A DNA stretch of 64,000 nt from Gottschalkia acidurici 9a. GTDB taxonomy: Bacteria; Bacillota; Clostridia; Tissierellales; Gottschalkiaceae. Numbering within the stretch: the first letter of the stretch is position 1; each line of letters begins with the position of its first letter. The position numbers were made by a program, and so were the translations under genes. Under the pieces are notes generated by a model. It worked only from the letters and a program-made list of their open reading frames with translations. It was not told the origin of the DNA and made no database searches. Below, one piece after another: positions 55,871 to 64,000 of this stretch. The stretch covers positions 1,361,115-1,425,114 of the forward strand of contig NC_018664.1 of the NCBI RefSeq assembly GCF_000299355.1, read 5' to 3'.

Positions 55871-55929
55871 ATTTAAAAGAGACTTATTAAATAGTCGATA
55901 TAAAATAACTTAACGAGAGGATGACTTTT

Positions 55930-57246
55930 ATGGATCTTTTTGAATATACGGCTAATAAAAACTTGGAGAGAATGGCTCCTCTCGCAGATAGAATGAGACC
56001 AACTACTCTAGAAGAATATACTGGCCAAGATCATATAGTGGGGAAAGGCAAATTGTTATATAGAGCTATAAAAGCTGATAAAATAAGTTCGATAATTCTA
56101 TATGGCCCGCCGGGTACTGGAAAAACAACGTTAGCTAAGATTATAGCAAATACAACTCAAATGAAATTTGAACAACTAAATGCAGTTACATCAGGAATAA
56201 AAGACATAAGAGAAGTGATCGAAAAATCTAAAGAAAAGTTAGGTATGTATAACGAAAGGACTATACTATTTATAGATGAGATACATAGATTTAATAAGAG
56301 TCAACAGGATGCACTTCTTCCGTATGTCGAGAATGGTACTTTAATTTTAATAGGTGCTACTACTGAAAATCCATATTTTGAGGTAAATAAAGCACTTATT
56401 TCAAGATCGATGATATTTAAATTAGAGCCATTATCTAATGAAGATATAAAAAAGGTAATATTAACTGCCTTAGATGACAAAGATAAAGGGCTTGGGAGCT
56501 TCAATATAAATATAGATCCTGATGCACTGAAACATTTAACAGATATCTCTAATGGTGATGCAAGAATTGCTTTAAATGGATTAGAACTTGGTGTTTTAAC
56601 TACAGATCCAAATGAAAAAGGAATTATAAATATAACACTAGATATCATACAAGAGTGTGTTCAACAAAGGGCAATAAAGTATGAAAAAAATGGTGACGAA
56701 CATTATGATACGGTATCAGCATTTATAAAAAGTATGAGGGGGTCAGATCCAGATGCTACACTCTATTGGCTAGCTAAAATGCTATATGCAGGAGAAGATC
56801 CTAAGTTTATAGCTAGGAGGATAATAATAAGTGCTTCAGAGGACGTCGGGAATGCAGATCCACAAGCACTTAGTATAGCTACATCTGCATTTGATGCGGT
56901 AAACTTTATAGGTATGCCAGAGGGTAGAATAATACTAGCTCAAGCAGCAGTATATATAGCATGTGCACCTAAAAGCAACTCAAGTTATGTAGGAATAGAT
57001 AAAGCACTTAATGATATAAAAAATATTCAAACAGGAAAAGTACCGGCTCACTTAAGAGATGCTCACTATAGTGGATCATCTAACTTTGGAAATGGAAAGG
57101 GATATTTATATCCTCATAATTATGAAGATGGATTTATAAAACAACAATACTTACCAGATAACATGGTAGGAGCAAAGTATTATGAACCAACAAATAATGG
57201 ATATGAAAAGGTTATAATGGAAAGACTAAAATATATAAGAGAATAA
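55930..57246 (+). CDS. rarA: Replication-associated recombination ATPase
   Basis: A 438-residue AAA+ clamp-loader-like protein (MgsA/RarA). LADRMRPTTLEEYTGQDHIVG at the N-terminus, Walker A YGPPGTGKTT, Walker B LFIDEIHRFNKSQQD, and the C-terminal MgsA domain with YLYPHNYEDGFIKQQYLP. It acts at stalled forks. The ATG at 55930 is preferred since the ribosome site GAGAGGA runs into the earlier one. Confidence 0.93.
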   Translation: MDLFEYTANKNLERMAPLADRMRPTTLEEYTGQDHIVGKGKLLYRAIKADKISSIILYGPPGTGKTTLAKIIANTTQMKFEQLNAVTSGIKDIREVIEKSKEKLGMYNERTILFIDEIHRFNKSQQDALLPYVENGTLILIGATTENPYFEVNKALISRSMIFKLEPLSNEDIKKVILTALDDKDKGLGSFNINIDPDALKHLTDISNGDARIALNGLELGVLTTDPNEKGIINITLDIIQECVQQRAIKYEKNGDEHYDTVSAFIKSMRGSDPDATLYWLAKMLYAGEDPKFIARRIIISASEDVGNADPQALSIATSAFDAVNFIGMPEGRIILAQAAVYIACAPKSNSSYVGIDKALNDIKNIQTGKVPAHLRDAHYSGSSNFGNGKGYLYPHNYEDGFIKQQYLPDNMVGAKYYEPTNNGYEKVIMERLKYIRE

Positions 57247-57256
57247 GCTAAACTCA

Positions 57257-57285
57257 TTGACAAAAAAGATAATGCATAATATAAT
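57257..57285 (+). promoter_or_regulatory. Consensus sigma-A promoter of asnS
   Basis: TTGACA (57257-57262), 17-bp spacer, TATAAT (57280-57285). An exact match to the vegetative consensus, driving the T-box leader. Confidence 0.9.
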
Positions 57286-57321
57286 TACTAATTAATATGA
57301 AAAATATTAAATAATAAGACT

Positions 57322-57573
57322 ATGAAGAGAAGAGTAGGTATAGAGGAAATTAAAGCGAGTCGGTGATGGTGTAAGTCCGATATGGAACCTATATTGAAGA
57401 ACATCTCAGAGTTTCTAACCGAAATCTTTTAAGAGAGTAGACTTAGACGGATTCACACCGTTAATCAGTGAGCAGTATAAAAAGTACTGTTTTTTAAGTG
57501 GTCTTTATGACAAATTGGGTGGTACCGCGAAAATAGCCTTTCGTCCCTTTGTGGATGAAGGCTTTTATTTTTT
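57322..57573 (+). promoter_or_regulatory. T-box riboswitch of asnS
   Basis: The T-box sequence TGGGTGGTACCGCG is at 57516-57529, followed by the terminator hairpin (AGCCTT ... AAGGCTTTTATTTTTTT, 57535-57573). Upstream, GGTGATGGTGTAAGTCC (distal loop of stem I) and GAGTTTCTAACCGAAA are recognisable. The likely specifier is AAC (Asn) at 57400-57402. Uncharged tRNA-Asn would favour the antiterminator and expression of asnS. Confidence 0.93.
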
Positions 57574-57612
57574 TGCAAAGAAAATATAAAAAATACATAG
57601 GAGGAAAAGTAT

Positions 57613-59004
57613 ATGAAATCAACTCTAGTTAAACAAATATATAGAGAAACTGATAAATATTTAAACCAAACAGTTACTATATCAGGGTGGATAAGAACTA
57701 TAAGGGATTCAAAAAACTTTGGTTTTATCGAATTAAATGATGGTAGTTTCTTTAAAAATATTCAGATAGTATATGACAATACTTTAGATAACTTTGATGA
57801 AATATCTAAATTACCAATAAGTACGGCTATAATAGTAGAGGGAAATTTAGTTGAAACACCAGGAGCTAAACAACCATTTGAAATAAAAGCAACTAAGGTA
57901 GAAATAGAAGGTTTATCTACTCACGACTATCCTTTACAAAAGAAAAGACACTCATTAGAATATTTAAGAACTATAGCACACTTGAGACCAAGAAGTAATA
58001 CTTTCGCTGCAGTTTTTAGAGTACGTTCACTAGCGGCATATGCAATACATAAGTTCTTTCAAGATAGAGGGTTCTTGTATGTACACACTCCAATAATAAC
58101 TGGTAGTGATGCAGAAGGTGCTGGAGATATGTTTAGAGTTTCCACTTTAGATTTATCTAACGTACCTAAAAATAAAGAAGGAGAAGTAGACTTCTCAAAA
58201 GATTTCTTCGGAAAAGAAACACACTTAACAGTAAGTGGTCAGCTAGAAGGAGAGTCTTATGCTCAAGCGTTCAGAAATATATATACATTTGGACCAACTT
58301 TTAGATCAGAAAACTCAAATACTTCTAGACATGCAGCTGAATTTTGGATGATAGAACCAGAGATTGCATTTGCAGACTTAGAAGATAATATGGAACTAGC
58401 AGAAGATATGTTAAAATATATAATTAGCTACGTACTAGAAAATGCACCAGAAGAGATGGAATTCTTTAACTCTTTCATAGACAAAGGACTTATAGAGAGA
58501 TTAACTAATATAGTTAACTCAGACTTTGAACGTATAACTTATACGAAAGCTGTAGAAATACTTGAAAAAGTAAAAGGTAAGTTTGAATATGATGTAGAAT
58601 GGGGAGTAGACTTACAAACGGAGCATGAAAGATATCTAACAGAAGAGGTATTTAAAAAACCAGTATTTGTTACAGATTATCCTAAAGATATAAAAGCATT
58701 CTATATGAAGCTGAATGATGATAACAAAACAGTTGCAGCTATGGATCTTTTAGTGCCAGGTATAGGTGAAATAATAGGTGGAAGTCAAAGGGAAGAGAGC
58801 TTAGAAAAATTAGAAAGTAAAATGAAAGAACAAGGAATGAAAACAGAGGAATACTGGTGGTATTTAGATTTAAGAAAATTTGGTACGACTAGACATTCTG
58901 GATTTGGGCTAGGATTTGAAAGGGCAATAATGTACATGACAGGTATGACGAATATAAGAGATGTAATTCCTTTTTCAAGAACAGTAAAATCAGCTGAATT
59001 TTAA
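57613..59004 (+). CDS. asnS: Asparaginyl-tRNA synthetase
   Basis: A 463-residue class IIb synthetase. N-terminal OB-fold ([20 protein letters not shown]), motif 2 [21 protein letters not shown], motif 3 [15 protein letters not shown] with ending [10 protein letters not shown]. Asn type supported by the T-box specifier. AGGAGG precedes the ATG. Confidence 0.95.
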   Translation: MKSTLVKQIYRETDKYLNQTVTISGWIRTIRDSKNFGFIELNDGSFFKNIQIVYDNTLDNFDEISKLPISTAIIVEGNLVETPGAKQPFEIKATKVEIEGLSTHDYPLQKKRHSLEYLRTIAHLRPRSNTFAAVFRVRSLAAYAIHKFFQDRGFLYVHTPIITGSDAEGAGDMFRVSTLDLSNVPKNKEGEVDFSKDFFGKETHLTVSGQLEGESYAQAFRNIYTFGPTFRSENSNTSRHAAEFWMIEPEIAFADLEDNMELAEDMLKYIISYVLENAPEEMEFFNSFIDKGLIERLTNIVNSDFERITYTKAVEILEKVKGKFEYDVEWGVDLQTEHERYLTEEVFKKPVFVTDYPKDIKAFYMKLNDDNKTVAAMDLLVPGIGEIIGGSQREESLEKLESKMKEQGMKTEEYWWYLDLRKFGTTRHSGFGLGFERAIMYMTGMTNIRDVIPFSRTVKSAEF

Positions 59005-59042
59005 TCATAGAAGATAATATATAATTATAAGGAGGAGAACAA

Positions 59043-59537
59043 ATGAAACTTTATCAACAATGGGAAGAAATAGCAAGTGAAGAAAGAAGTCAAGAAGGAT
59101 ATAATGAGTTTTGGGAGAACTACTTTTTAAAAGAAAAAGATGTATATAAAATAATATTAGGTGAAAAAGAAAATGTAATAAGTGGAAAAGTAAGTGATTT
59201 ATCTAATAAGTATGGAATGGATAGTGTTACATTCTCAGGATTTTTAGATGGTATTAATACTAGCTTAGATCAAGAAGTTAATCTTGAAGATTTAGAAGAA
59301 GATACAGAAATAAAGTTAGATATAGACTTCGAAAAATTATACTTTAATATGCAAGATGCGAAAGCAGATTGGTTATACGGATTGCCAGAATGGGAAGATA
59401 TATTAACAGAAGAAAGAAGAAAAGAATTAACTAAAGAATATAGACAATCAAAAATTGTAAGAGTAGAAAAGATAGGAAGAAACGACCCTTGTTCATGTGG
59501 AAGCGGAAAAAAATATAAGAAATGTTGTGGAAAATAA
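59043..59537 (+). CDS. SEC-C motif protein
   Basis: A 164-residue acidic protein with a C-terminal SEC-C zinc motif ([19 protein letters not shown]), as on SecA. The N-terminal part ([20 protein letters not shown]) is a helical domain that recurs with SEC-C in Firmicutes. Function unknown; possible link to SecA, ribosomes or proteases. It follows asnS by 38 nt with AAGGAGGAG. Confidence 0.85.
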   Translation: MKLYQQWEEIASEERSQEGYNEFWENYFLKEKDVYKIILGEKENVISGKVSDLSNKYGMDSVTFSGFLDGINTSLDQEVNLEDLEEDTEIKLDIDFEKLYFNMQDAKADWLYGLPEWEDILTEERRKELTKEYRQSKIVRVEKIGRNDPCSCGSGKKYKKCCGK

Positions 59538-59569
59538 AAAATTAAATATATAAATAATTTATGAAAAAT

Positions 59570-59600
59570 AAACCTTGAGTTATCTGCTCAAGGTTTATAC
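59570..59600 (+). terminator. Terminator after the SEC-C gene
   Basis: AAACCTTGAG / CTCAAGGTTT, 10 bp, loop TTATCTG. Confidence 0.75.
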
Positions 59601-59702
59601 TATTATAATAATGAAGAAAACATTTTGCATAAAAAAGTGATATAATCTAGTATAATATTAGGGTTAAATATTTCATTTGAAAAAATTTTGGAGTTGATAA
59701 TC

Positions 59703-60494
59703 TTGAGTAAAATTCTTATACAAACAATGATATTAACAGCTATTATACATATCATAGACACATTGTCATACTCTGTTAGGTTAAATTCTGTGAAAAGCAA
59801 ACAATACATACTTTCTACATCTCTATTTAATATATTTGTACTATTCTCTAGAACTGCAAATACATTTTTATCACCACTAATAGGTGCTATAGTTGGTCTA
59901 GCTATGGCAGAAAAAATAAATCCTATAACTGAAATAAGACTTATAATATTTTCGGCAACAATAGGAACAATTATAGGAACTATGTTAATACCAACATTTT
60001 TGAAGATATTTAGTATAGCAGTATCAAAGTTAGAGGTATCAGGCTCTATTCCTTTACTTATGATAAAATCTTTAAGTGTAAATAATATAAAAAAAGCAGC
60101 TCAAAAGGCTACACTACCTAAAAAAAGTATGATTACGAGATTAAGTATAAAAAATATACCTAAAGGACTGTTACTGATAAATACTTTCATAACAGGAATA
60201 TATACAATAGGAATACTAGCCTCATTTTATGCTGCATTATTCGTTTCTCCTGAGAAAAGACTAGCAGTATCAGCTTCATCAGGAATGGTAAATGGAGTAG
60301 CTACTATACTTTTAACTATATTTGTAGATCCTAAAGCAGCTATAATAACAGAACAATCTATAAAAGGAGAAAGAGGATATCAGGATGTGAAGACATTAAC
60401 TATACTTCTAATGGGATCTAAACTGTTAGGAACTATTATAGGTCAACTTTTACTCTTGCCAAGTGTAAGATTTCTAGCTTGGATATATAGCTAG
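59703..60494 (+). CDS. amj: Alternate lipid II flippase Amj
   Basis: A 263-residue membrane protein with about six TM segments. IIHIIDTLSYSVRLNSVKS and LFNIFVLFSRTANTFLSPLI match the YdaH/Amj (DUF2837) family, which flips lipid II independently of MurJ in B. subtilis. TTG start chosen for the TTTGGAG site. Monocistronic; it complements the wall-synthesis genes upstream. Confidence 0.88.
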   Translation: MSKILIQTMILTAIIHIIDTLSYSVRLNSVKSKQYILSTSLFNIFVLFSRTANTFLSPLIGAIVGLAMAEKINPITEIRLIIFSATIGTIIGTMLIPTFLKIFSIAVSKLEVSGSIPLLMIKSLSVNNIKKAAQKATLPKKSMITRLSIKNIPKGLLLINTFITGIYTIGILASFYAALFVSPEKRLAVSASSGMVNGVATILLTIFVDPKAAIITEQSIKGERGYQDVKTLTILLMGSKLLGTIIGQLLLLPSVRFLAWIYS

Positions 60495-60611
60495 TAATAA
60501 AAGTAAACTAAGATATTTTATAATATAAACTTTACTGTTACATAAAGATTAAGAACCAAATTATGTCTTTTAAAGTATATTGATATATAAATATATTTTA
60601 AAGGAGTGTAT

Positions 60612-60779
60612 ATGATGAAACACGTGACAATAGTAGAAGGTCATGGATATTCAACTCTAAAAGATAAAGTAAATGAATGGATGTCTGAAAATGAATCACA
60701 AATATTAGAAATGGTAGCTGTAGAATATGAGCAACATGGAGAGATTTATTTAGCAAGAATAACATATGAAGAAAAGTGA
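60612..60779 (+). CDS. Small conserved-looking protein (55 aa)
   Basis: MMKHVTIVEGHGYSTLKDKV begins a compact 55-residue acidic protein with predicted beta-alpha-beta strands (ILEMVAVEYEQ, IYLARITYEE). AAGGAGTG upstream and a clear terminator downstream make it a real gene. It distantly recalls the Cse60-type small sporulation proteins but this is not secure. Confidence 0.68.
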   Translation: MMKHVTIVEGHGYSTLKDKVNEWMSENESQILEMVAVEYEQHGEIYLARITYEEK

Positions 60780-60782
60780 TTA

Positions 60783-60809
60783 AGCAGTCTTTCCTGAAGA
60801 CTGCTTTTT
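60783..60809 (+). terminator. Terminator of the 55-aa gene
   Basis: AGCAGTCTT / AAGACTGCT with loop TCCTG and TTTTTC. Confidence 0.85.
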
Positions 60810-60905
60810 CGTCATTAAATACCAATATACTTGTTATATGTAACATGATTATAATAATTATTGAGCCAAAAATATGATAAGATAAAAAACGAAGGGGGAA
60901 AGCAA

Positions 60906-62537
60906 ATGAAAAAAACATATCAAAAAATATTAACATTTACACTAATATTGTCTTTGATTACATCTACAATATTATTAGTAAAGCAAGATGATAGTATGGC
61001 CTATAGTGGAAAGTTCAACATGACATATCTATACGGTAACAACTCAGAAACGTACTTAAAAAACATAGAATCTACTAATGACTCTTTAAGTATGGTTTCT
61101 CCAAGTTACTTCGATATAAACCCAGATGGAACATTAAACTTAGTGAATGTAGACACAAATTTTATAAAAACATTGAATAAAAAAGGTATAAAAGTAATGC
61201 CATTCTTAAGTAATCACTGGGACAGAGAAGTCGGAAGAGCAGCATTAAGAAATAGACAAGTTTTAGCAGAACAAATAGTACAAGCTATAGAAAAATATAA
61301 CTTAGACGGTATAAATGTTGATATAGAAAATGTAACAGCAGAAGATAAAGACGAATTTACGGATTTAGTGAAGCTATTAAAAGAAAAACTTCCAAAAGGA
61401 AAAGAGGTATCAGTTGCTGTAGCAGCTAACCCAAATGGATATACGGCAGGATGGCACGGCTCATATGATTATGAAAAACTAGCACAATATTCAGACTACT
61501 TAATAATTATGGCATATGATGAAAGTTATAATGGTTCACCTTCTGGTCCGGTAGCTAGCTACTCTTTTGTTGAGAAATCAATCAAGTACTTACTAAATAA
61601 AGGAATTAGCCCTAAGAAAATAGTTCTAGGAATGCCTTTCTACGGTAGATATTGGAATGACTCAGACCCACAGATACAAGGGAATGCTCTTCAACAAACT
61701 GCTGCTGAGAATTTAGCAAATAAATATAATGCTAAAGTAATTTTTGATAAGGAAAAAAAATCTCCAATGATTAAGTTTACTATAACTGAAGACGGCCCAC
61801 AATCTACTATAGCTGGAAGTAAACTTACACCAGGAAATTATACAGTTTGGTTCGAGAACAATGATTCTATAAAAGCTAAACTAGAATTAGTAAATAAGTA
61901 TAATCTCAAAGGCGCAGGAAGCTGGAAGTTAGGACAAGAAAATACTGATTTATGGAACTACTATAGTCTATGGTTAAATAATAAGTATTTTAAAGATATA
62001 GAAAATCATTGGGCAGAAGAAGACATAATATACTCTATAAAGCAAGGATGGATGAAAGGAATATCAGATAATCAATTTTCACCTGATGGTCAGTTAACAA
62101 GAGCTCAAGTTGCTACAGTGTTAGTTCGCGCTATGAACTTACAGAATCATGAGATAGAGTCTAAAGATGAATTTATAGATGTTAATACTAATCACTGGGC
62201 ATATAAAGAAATTCAAATAGCAAAGGATAAAGGGCTTGTATCTGGGTTTGAAGATAATACTTTTGCACCAGACAAAGCTATAACTAGAGAAGAAATGGCA
62301 ACTCTTATAAGTAGAGTGATTGAAAGTAATAGGATAGATATTGACACTACAAATACTTATATGGACTATAAAGATGTAAAATCTGATAGATGGTCATATG
62401 ATGATATTATGAAGATGACTAGCCTAGGAATACTTAAAGGTGTTGGTGATAATAAGTTTAATCCAACAAATAAAATGACTAGAGCTGAGATGTCAGCCTT
62501 AATGAACAGATTAGACAATACTATAAGCGGATTGTAG
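60906..62537 (+). CDS. Surface glycoside hydrolase 18 with three SLH domains
   Basis: A 543-residue exported enzyme: signal peptide (1-34), GH18 barrel with the catalytic DGINVDIE (134-141, Glu141 the acid) and PFYGRYW, then three S-layer homology domains from about 360 (YFKDIENHWAEEDI; FIDVNTNHWAYKEI; YKDVKSDRWSYDDI). GH18 enzymes of this group cleave chitin-like or peptidoglycan glycans; the YaaH-like barrel favours muramic or GlcNAc bonds in wall. SLH domains anchor it to wall polymer. GGGGGAAAG precedes the ATG. Confidence 0.9.
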   Translation: MKKTYQKILTFTLILSLITSTILLVKQDDSMAYSGKFNMTYLYGNNSETYLKNIESTNDSLSMVSPSYFDINPDGTLNLVNVDTNFIKTLNKKGIKVMPFLSNHWDREVGRAALRNRQVLAEQIVQAIEKYNLDGINVDIENVTAEDKDEFTDLVKLLKEKLPKGKEVSVAVAANPNGYTAGWHGSYDYEKLAQYSDYLIIMAYDESYNGSPSGPVASYSFVEKSIKYLLNKGISPKKIVLGMPFYGRYWNDSDPQIQGNALQQTAAENLANKYNAKVIFDKEKKSPMIKFTITEDGPQSTIAGSKLTPGNYTVWFENNDSIKAKLELVNKYNLKGAGSWKLGQENTDLWNYYSLWLNNKYFKDIENHWAEEDIIYSIKQGWMKGISDNQFSPDGQLTRAQVATVLVRAMNLQNHEIESKDEFIDVNTNHWAYKEIQIAKDKGLVSGFEDNTFAPDKAITREEMATLISRVIESNRIDIDTTNTYMDYKDVKSDRWSYDDIMKMTSLGILKGVGDNKFNPTNKMTRAEMSALMNRLDNTISGL

Positions 62538-62542
62538 ATAAT

Positions 62543-62590
62543 AAAAATTACTGCTAAACATAAAATGTTTAGCAGTAATTTTTTTATTCA
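62543..62590 (+). terminator. Terminator of the GH18-SLH gene
   Basis: A perfect 19-bp stem (AAAAATTACTGCTAAACAT and its complement) with loop AAA and a T run. Confidence 0.92.
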
Positions 62591-62675
62591 AGAAATAAGT
62601 AACATAATTTGTACGACCTTAATATATTAATCATGAGCAACAAATAATAACAAACAATGGAAGGGGATTTATTAA

Positions 62676-63743
62676 ATGTCAAGAGAATATTATGTTAGAA
62701 AATCATATGTAGATAGAAAAGAAGATTATTACAGAGATGACTATTATAAAGATGACTATTATAAGAAAGATTATTGTAAAGAAGATGATTATTATAGTGA
62801 TGATTATTATAGTGATGATTATTATAATGATGACTATTATAGTGATGATTACTATAAGAAAGATCACTTTAAATTTAAATGTGAATGTCGTAAAAAAGAT
62901 CGTTGTAAAGACGAAGACCATAAGAGAGATCACTTTAAATGTGAATGTCATAAAAAAGATCGTTGTAAAGATGAACACCATAAGAGCGAAAAACATTATC
63001 ATAACCACTATTATGAATGTTGTAAAGAAGATGATCATAAGAAGGAATGTCGTAAAGAATATGATCACAAGAAGGAATGTCGTAAAGAAGATGATCATAA
63101 GAAGGAATGCCGTAAAGAAGATGAGCATAAGAGCGAAAAACATTATCATAACCACTATTATGAATGCTGTAAAGATGATGATCGTAAGAAGGAATGCCGT
63201 AAAGATGATGATCATAAGAAGGATTATCGTAAAGATGATGATCATAAGAAAGATTGTCGTGAAGATGATAAAAAATGTAGCAGGAAACCAAATTGTAGTC
63301 CAGACAAAACTATAGTTAAATGTACAAACATTTCAGGAGGGGTTGTTACGGCTACAGCAGCTGGAACTGTTCCAAATCCTATAACTATAGGAAGAATAGC
63401 AGTGTCAGAATTATGCTGCTTTAAAAGACCATGTATAAAATTAGACATATCAGCAATACTTTCAGTGACTGCAGCTCTTGCTGCTGGAACATCTATAATA
63501 TTTAGAGTGTTCAAAAGCTGTGGCGATAGTGATGATAGAGAGATAGAAACATTCACTATAGGAATACCTACGGCAGCGGCAATAGGAACAACAATTCCAG
63601 CTTCTTTCACAATCTGTGACTGTGAAGATATCTGTGATAGAGACGATTGTTGTAGATATAGAGTAACAGCAGAAGCTATAGGTGCAGGAGCTCTTATCGT
63701 TAGTCAAGGAGCAATTTCATTAACAGTATCAGATAATTGCTAA
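62676..63743 (+). CDS. Repetitive coat-like protein with DUF4489 domain
   Basis: A 355-residue protein in two parts. Residues 1-205 are low complexity: DDYYxDDYY tandem repeats, then CECxKKDRCKDE, HKSEKHYHNHYYECCK and DHKKECRKE repeats rich in Asp, Lys, His, Tyr and Cys, suitable for metal binding and for disulphide or dityrosine cross-links. Residues about 215-355 form a DUF4489-type domain (ISGGVVTATAAGTVPNPITI ... RVFKSCGDSDDREIETFTI). This layout suggests a spore coat or exosporium protein. AAGGGGA precedes the ATG; it has its own terminator. Confidence 0.78.
   Translation: MSREYYVRKSYVDRKEDYYRDDYYKDDYYKKDYCKEDDYYSDDYYSDDYYNDDYYSDDYYKKDHFKFKCECRKKDRCKDEDHKRDHFKCECHKKDRCKDEHHKSEKHYHNHYYECCKEDDHKKECRKEYDHKKECRKEDDHKKECRKEDEHKSEKHYHNHYYECCKDDDRKKECRKDDDHKKDYRKDDDHKKDCREDDKKCSRKPNCSPDKTIVKCTNISGGVVTATAAGTVPNPITIGRIAVSELCCFKRPCIKLDISAILSVTAALAAGTSIIFRVFKSCGDSDDREIETFTIGIPTAAAIGTTIPASFTICDCEDICDRDDCCRYRVTAEAIGAGALIVSQGAISLTVSDNC
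62979..63166 (+). repeat. 147-bp tandem duplication inside the coat-like gene
   Basis: The 41-nt block starting CATAAGAGCGAAAAACATTA occurs at 62979-63019 and again at 63126-63166, 147 bp apart and in the same frame (49 codons). GATGATTATTATAGT-type units also repeat at 62787-62850. Such tracts can expand or contract by recombination. Confidence 0.75.
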
Positions 63744-63748
63744 AACAG

Positions 63749-63785
63749 TTAAAGAGACTTTTAAAAAAGTCTCTTTAATTTTTTA
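63749..63785 (+). terminator. Terminator of the coat-like gene
   Basis: TTAAAGAGACT / AGTCTCTTTAA with an 8-nt A/T loop and TTTTTT. Confidence 0.85.
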
Positions 63786-63881
63786 AAAAACTATAGAAAC
63801 ATATTGTAACAAAACTAGAGATAGTTAATATACTGATAGTGAGTAGTAAATAAATTTAAAAGAAGGAAGGAGATTTATAAT

Positions 63882-64000
63882 ATGTCAAACCAATACCCTG
63901 TTAATAAATCATTAAGCAGAAGAGACCATTGTAATGACAATAATTGGGGCAGAGATGATTGGAACCACCATAGAGATCATCATAAAGAGATGTGTTGCCC
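63882..64000 (+). CDS. Partial His/Asp-rich coat-like protein
   Basis: The first 39 codons of a gene cut by the window edge. It reads SNQYPVNKSLSRRDHCNDNN, then GRDDWNHHRDHHKEMCCP, again rich in His, Asp, Arg and Cys. AAGGAAGGAGA upstream. Composition and position suggest a second coat-type protein of the same group as its neighbour. Confidence 0.7.
   Translation, partial: MSNQYPVNKSLSRRDHCNDNNWGRDDWNHHRDHHKEMCC

Noticed and set aside
62979-63166. CRISPR-like array
   Set aside because: The repeats are coding, in frame, and lack unique spacers of constant length.
62703-63315. Long ORFs on both strands across the coat-like gene
   Set aside because: They are shadow frames of the GAT/TAT/AAG repeats; they lack ribosome sites and give Ile/Thr/Met-only low-complexity products.

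Overview
The window is low-GC Gram-positive DNA, very A+T-rich, with strong AGGAGG-type ribosome sites, many TTG/GTG starts and hairpin-plus-T-run terminators. Sporulation genes (spoVD, spoVE, spoIIGA, sigE, sigG, ylmC, a Spo0E-type phosphatase, a YhcN/YlaJ lipoprotein), a Clostridioides-like type IV pilus operon with a fused pilMN, and a meso-DAP-type murE point to an anaerobic, spore-forming Clostridia member, probably Peptostreptococcaceae or a close relative. This placement rests on gene content and order; no rRNA or tRNA gene was seen.

Layout. 0-5 kb: a TSCPD-domain protein and a membrane diguanylate cyclase, an ABC-F ATPase, a divergent signal peptidase II and an ElaA-type acetyltransferase. 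4.4-6 kb: a prophage relic with two Xre repressors, tandem operators, a 54-aa protein and a decayed tail-protein gene. 6-8.7 kb: an exported RCC1-repeat protein and small exported or membrane proteins. 9.4-20.2 kb: a type IV pilus operon (pilD, unknown 77-aa gene, frame-broken pilA, a three-domain pseudopilin, pilMN, pilO, pilT, pilB, pilC). It has a near-consensus sigma-A promoter overlapped by a Fur-like box, and an RNA leader ahead of pilA with two mutually exclusive hairpins. 20.3-25 kb: accessory genes (MFS pump plus MarR, small membrane protein, membrane zinc peptidase, Nudix) separated by copies of a dispersed hairpin repeat. 25.3-30.9 kb: ychF, then the Pho-box-controlled pstSCAB-phoU operon. 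30.9-33.9 kb: YhcN lipoprotein, a frame-broken chelatase-like gene, lgt and a Spo0E-like gene. 34-49 kb: the division and cell-wall cluster (rsmH, ftsL, spoVD, murE, mraY, murD, spoVE, murG, murA, divIB, two DUF881 genes, sbp, ftsZ). 49-56 kb: spoIIGA-sigE-sigG, ylmC, nrdR, pgeF, a PhoPR-type two-component system and a DUF4870 protein. 56-64 kb: rarA, T-box-asnS, a SEC-C protein, amj, a small protein, a GH18-SLH hydrolase and repetitive coat-like proteins.

The genes connect as follows. The dcw cluster makes lipid II and the septal machinery and shares space with the mother-cell and forespore sigma factors, as in Bacillus subtilis. PhoPR encoded at 53-55 kb is the likely regulator of the Pho box at 26.5 kb. 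Lgt and the LspA-like protein serve the lipoproteins seen here (PstS, YhcN-like). Amj is an alternative lipid II flippase feeding the same wall pathway.

Several reading frames break at short homopolymers: pilA twice, the 31.5-32.7 kb gene four times, and the 3' ends of pstS and sigG. Because essential or sporulation genes are touched, homopolymer miscalls in the assembly must be excluded before calling these biological.
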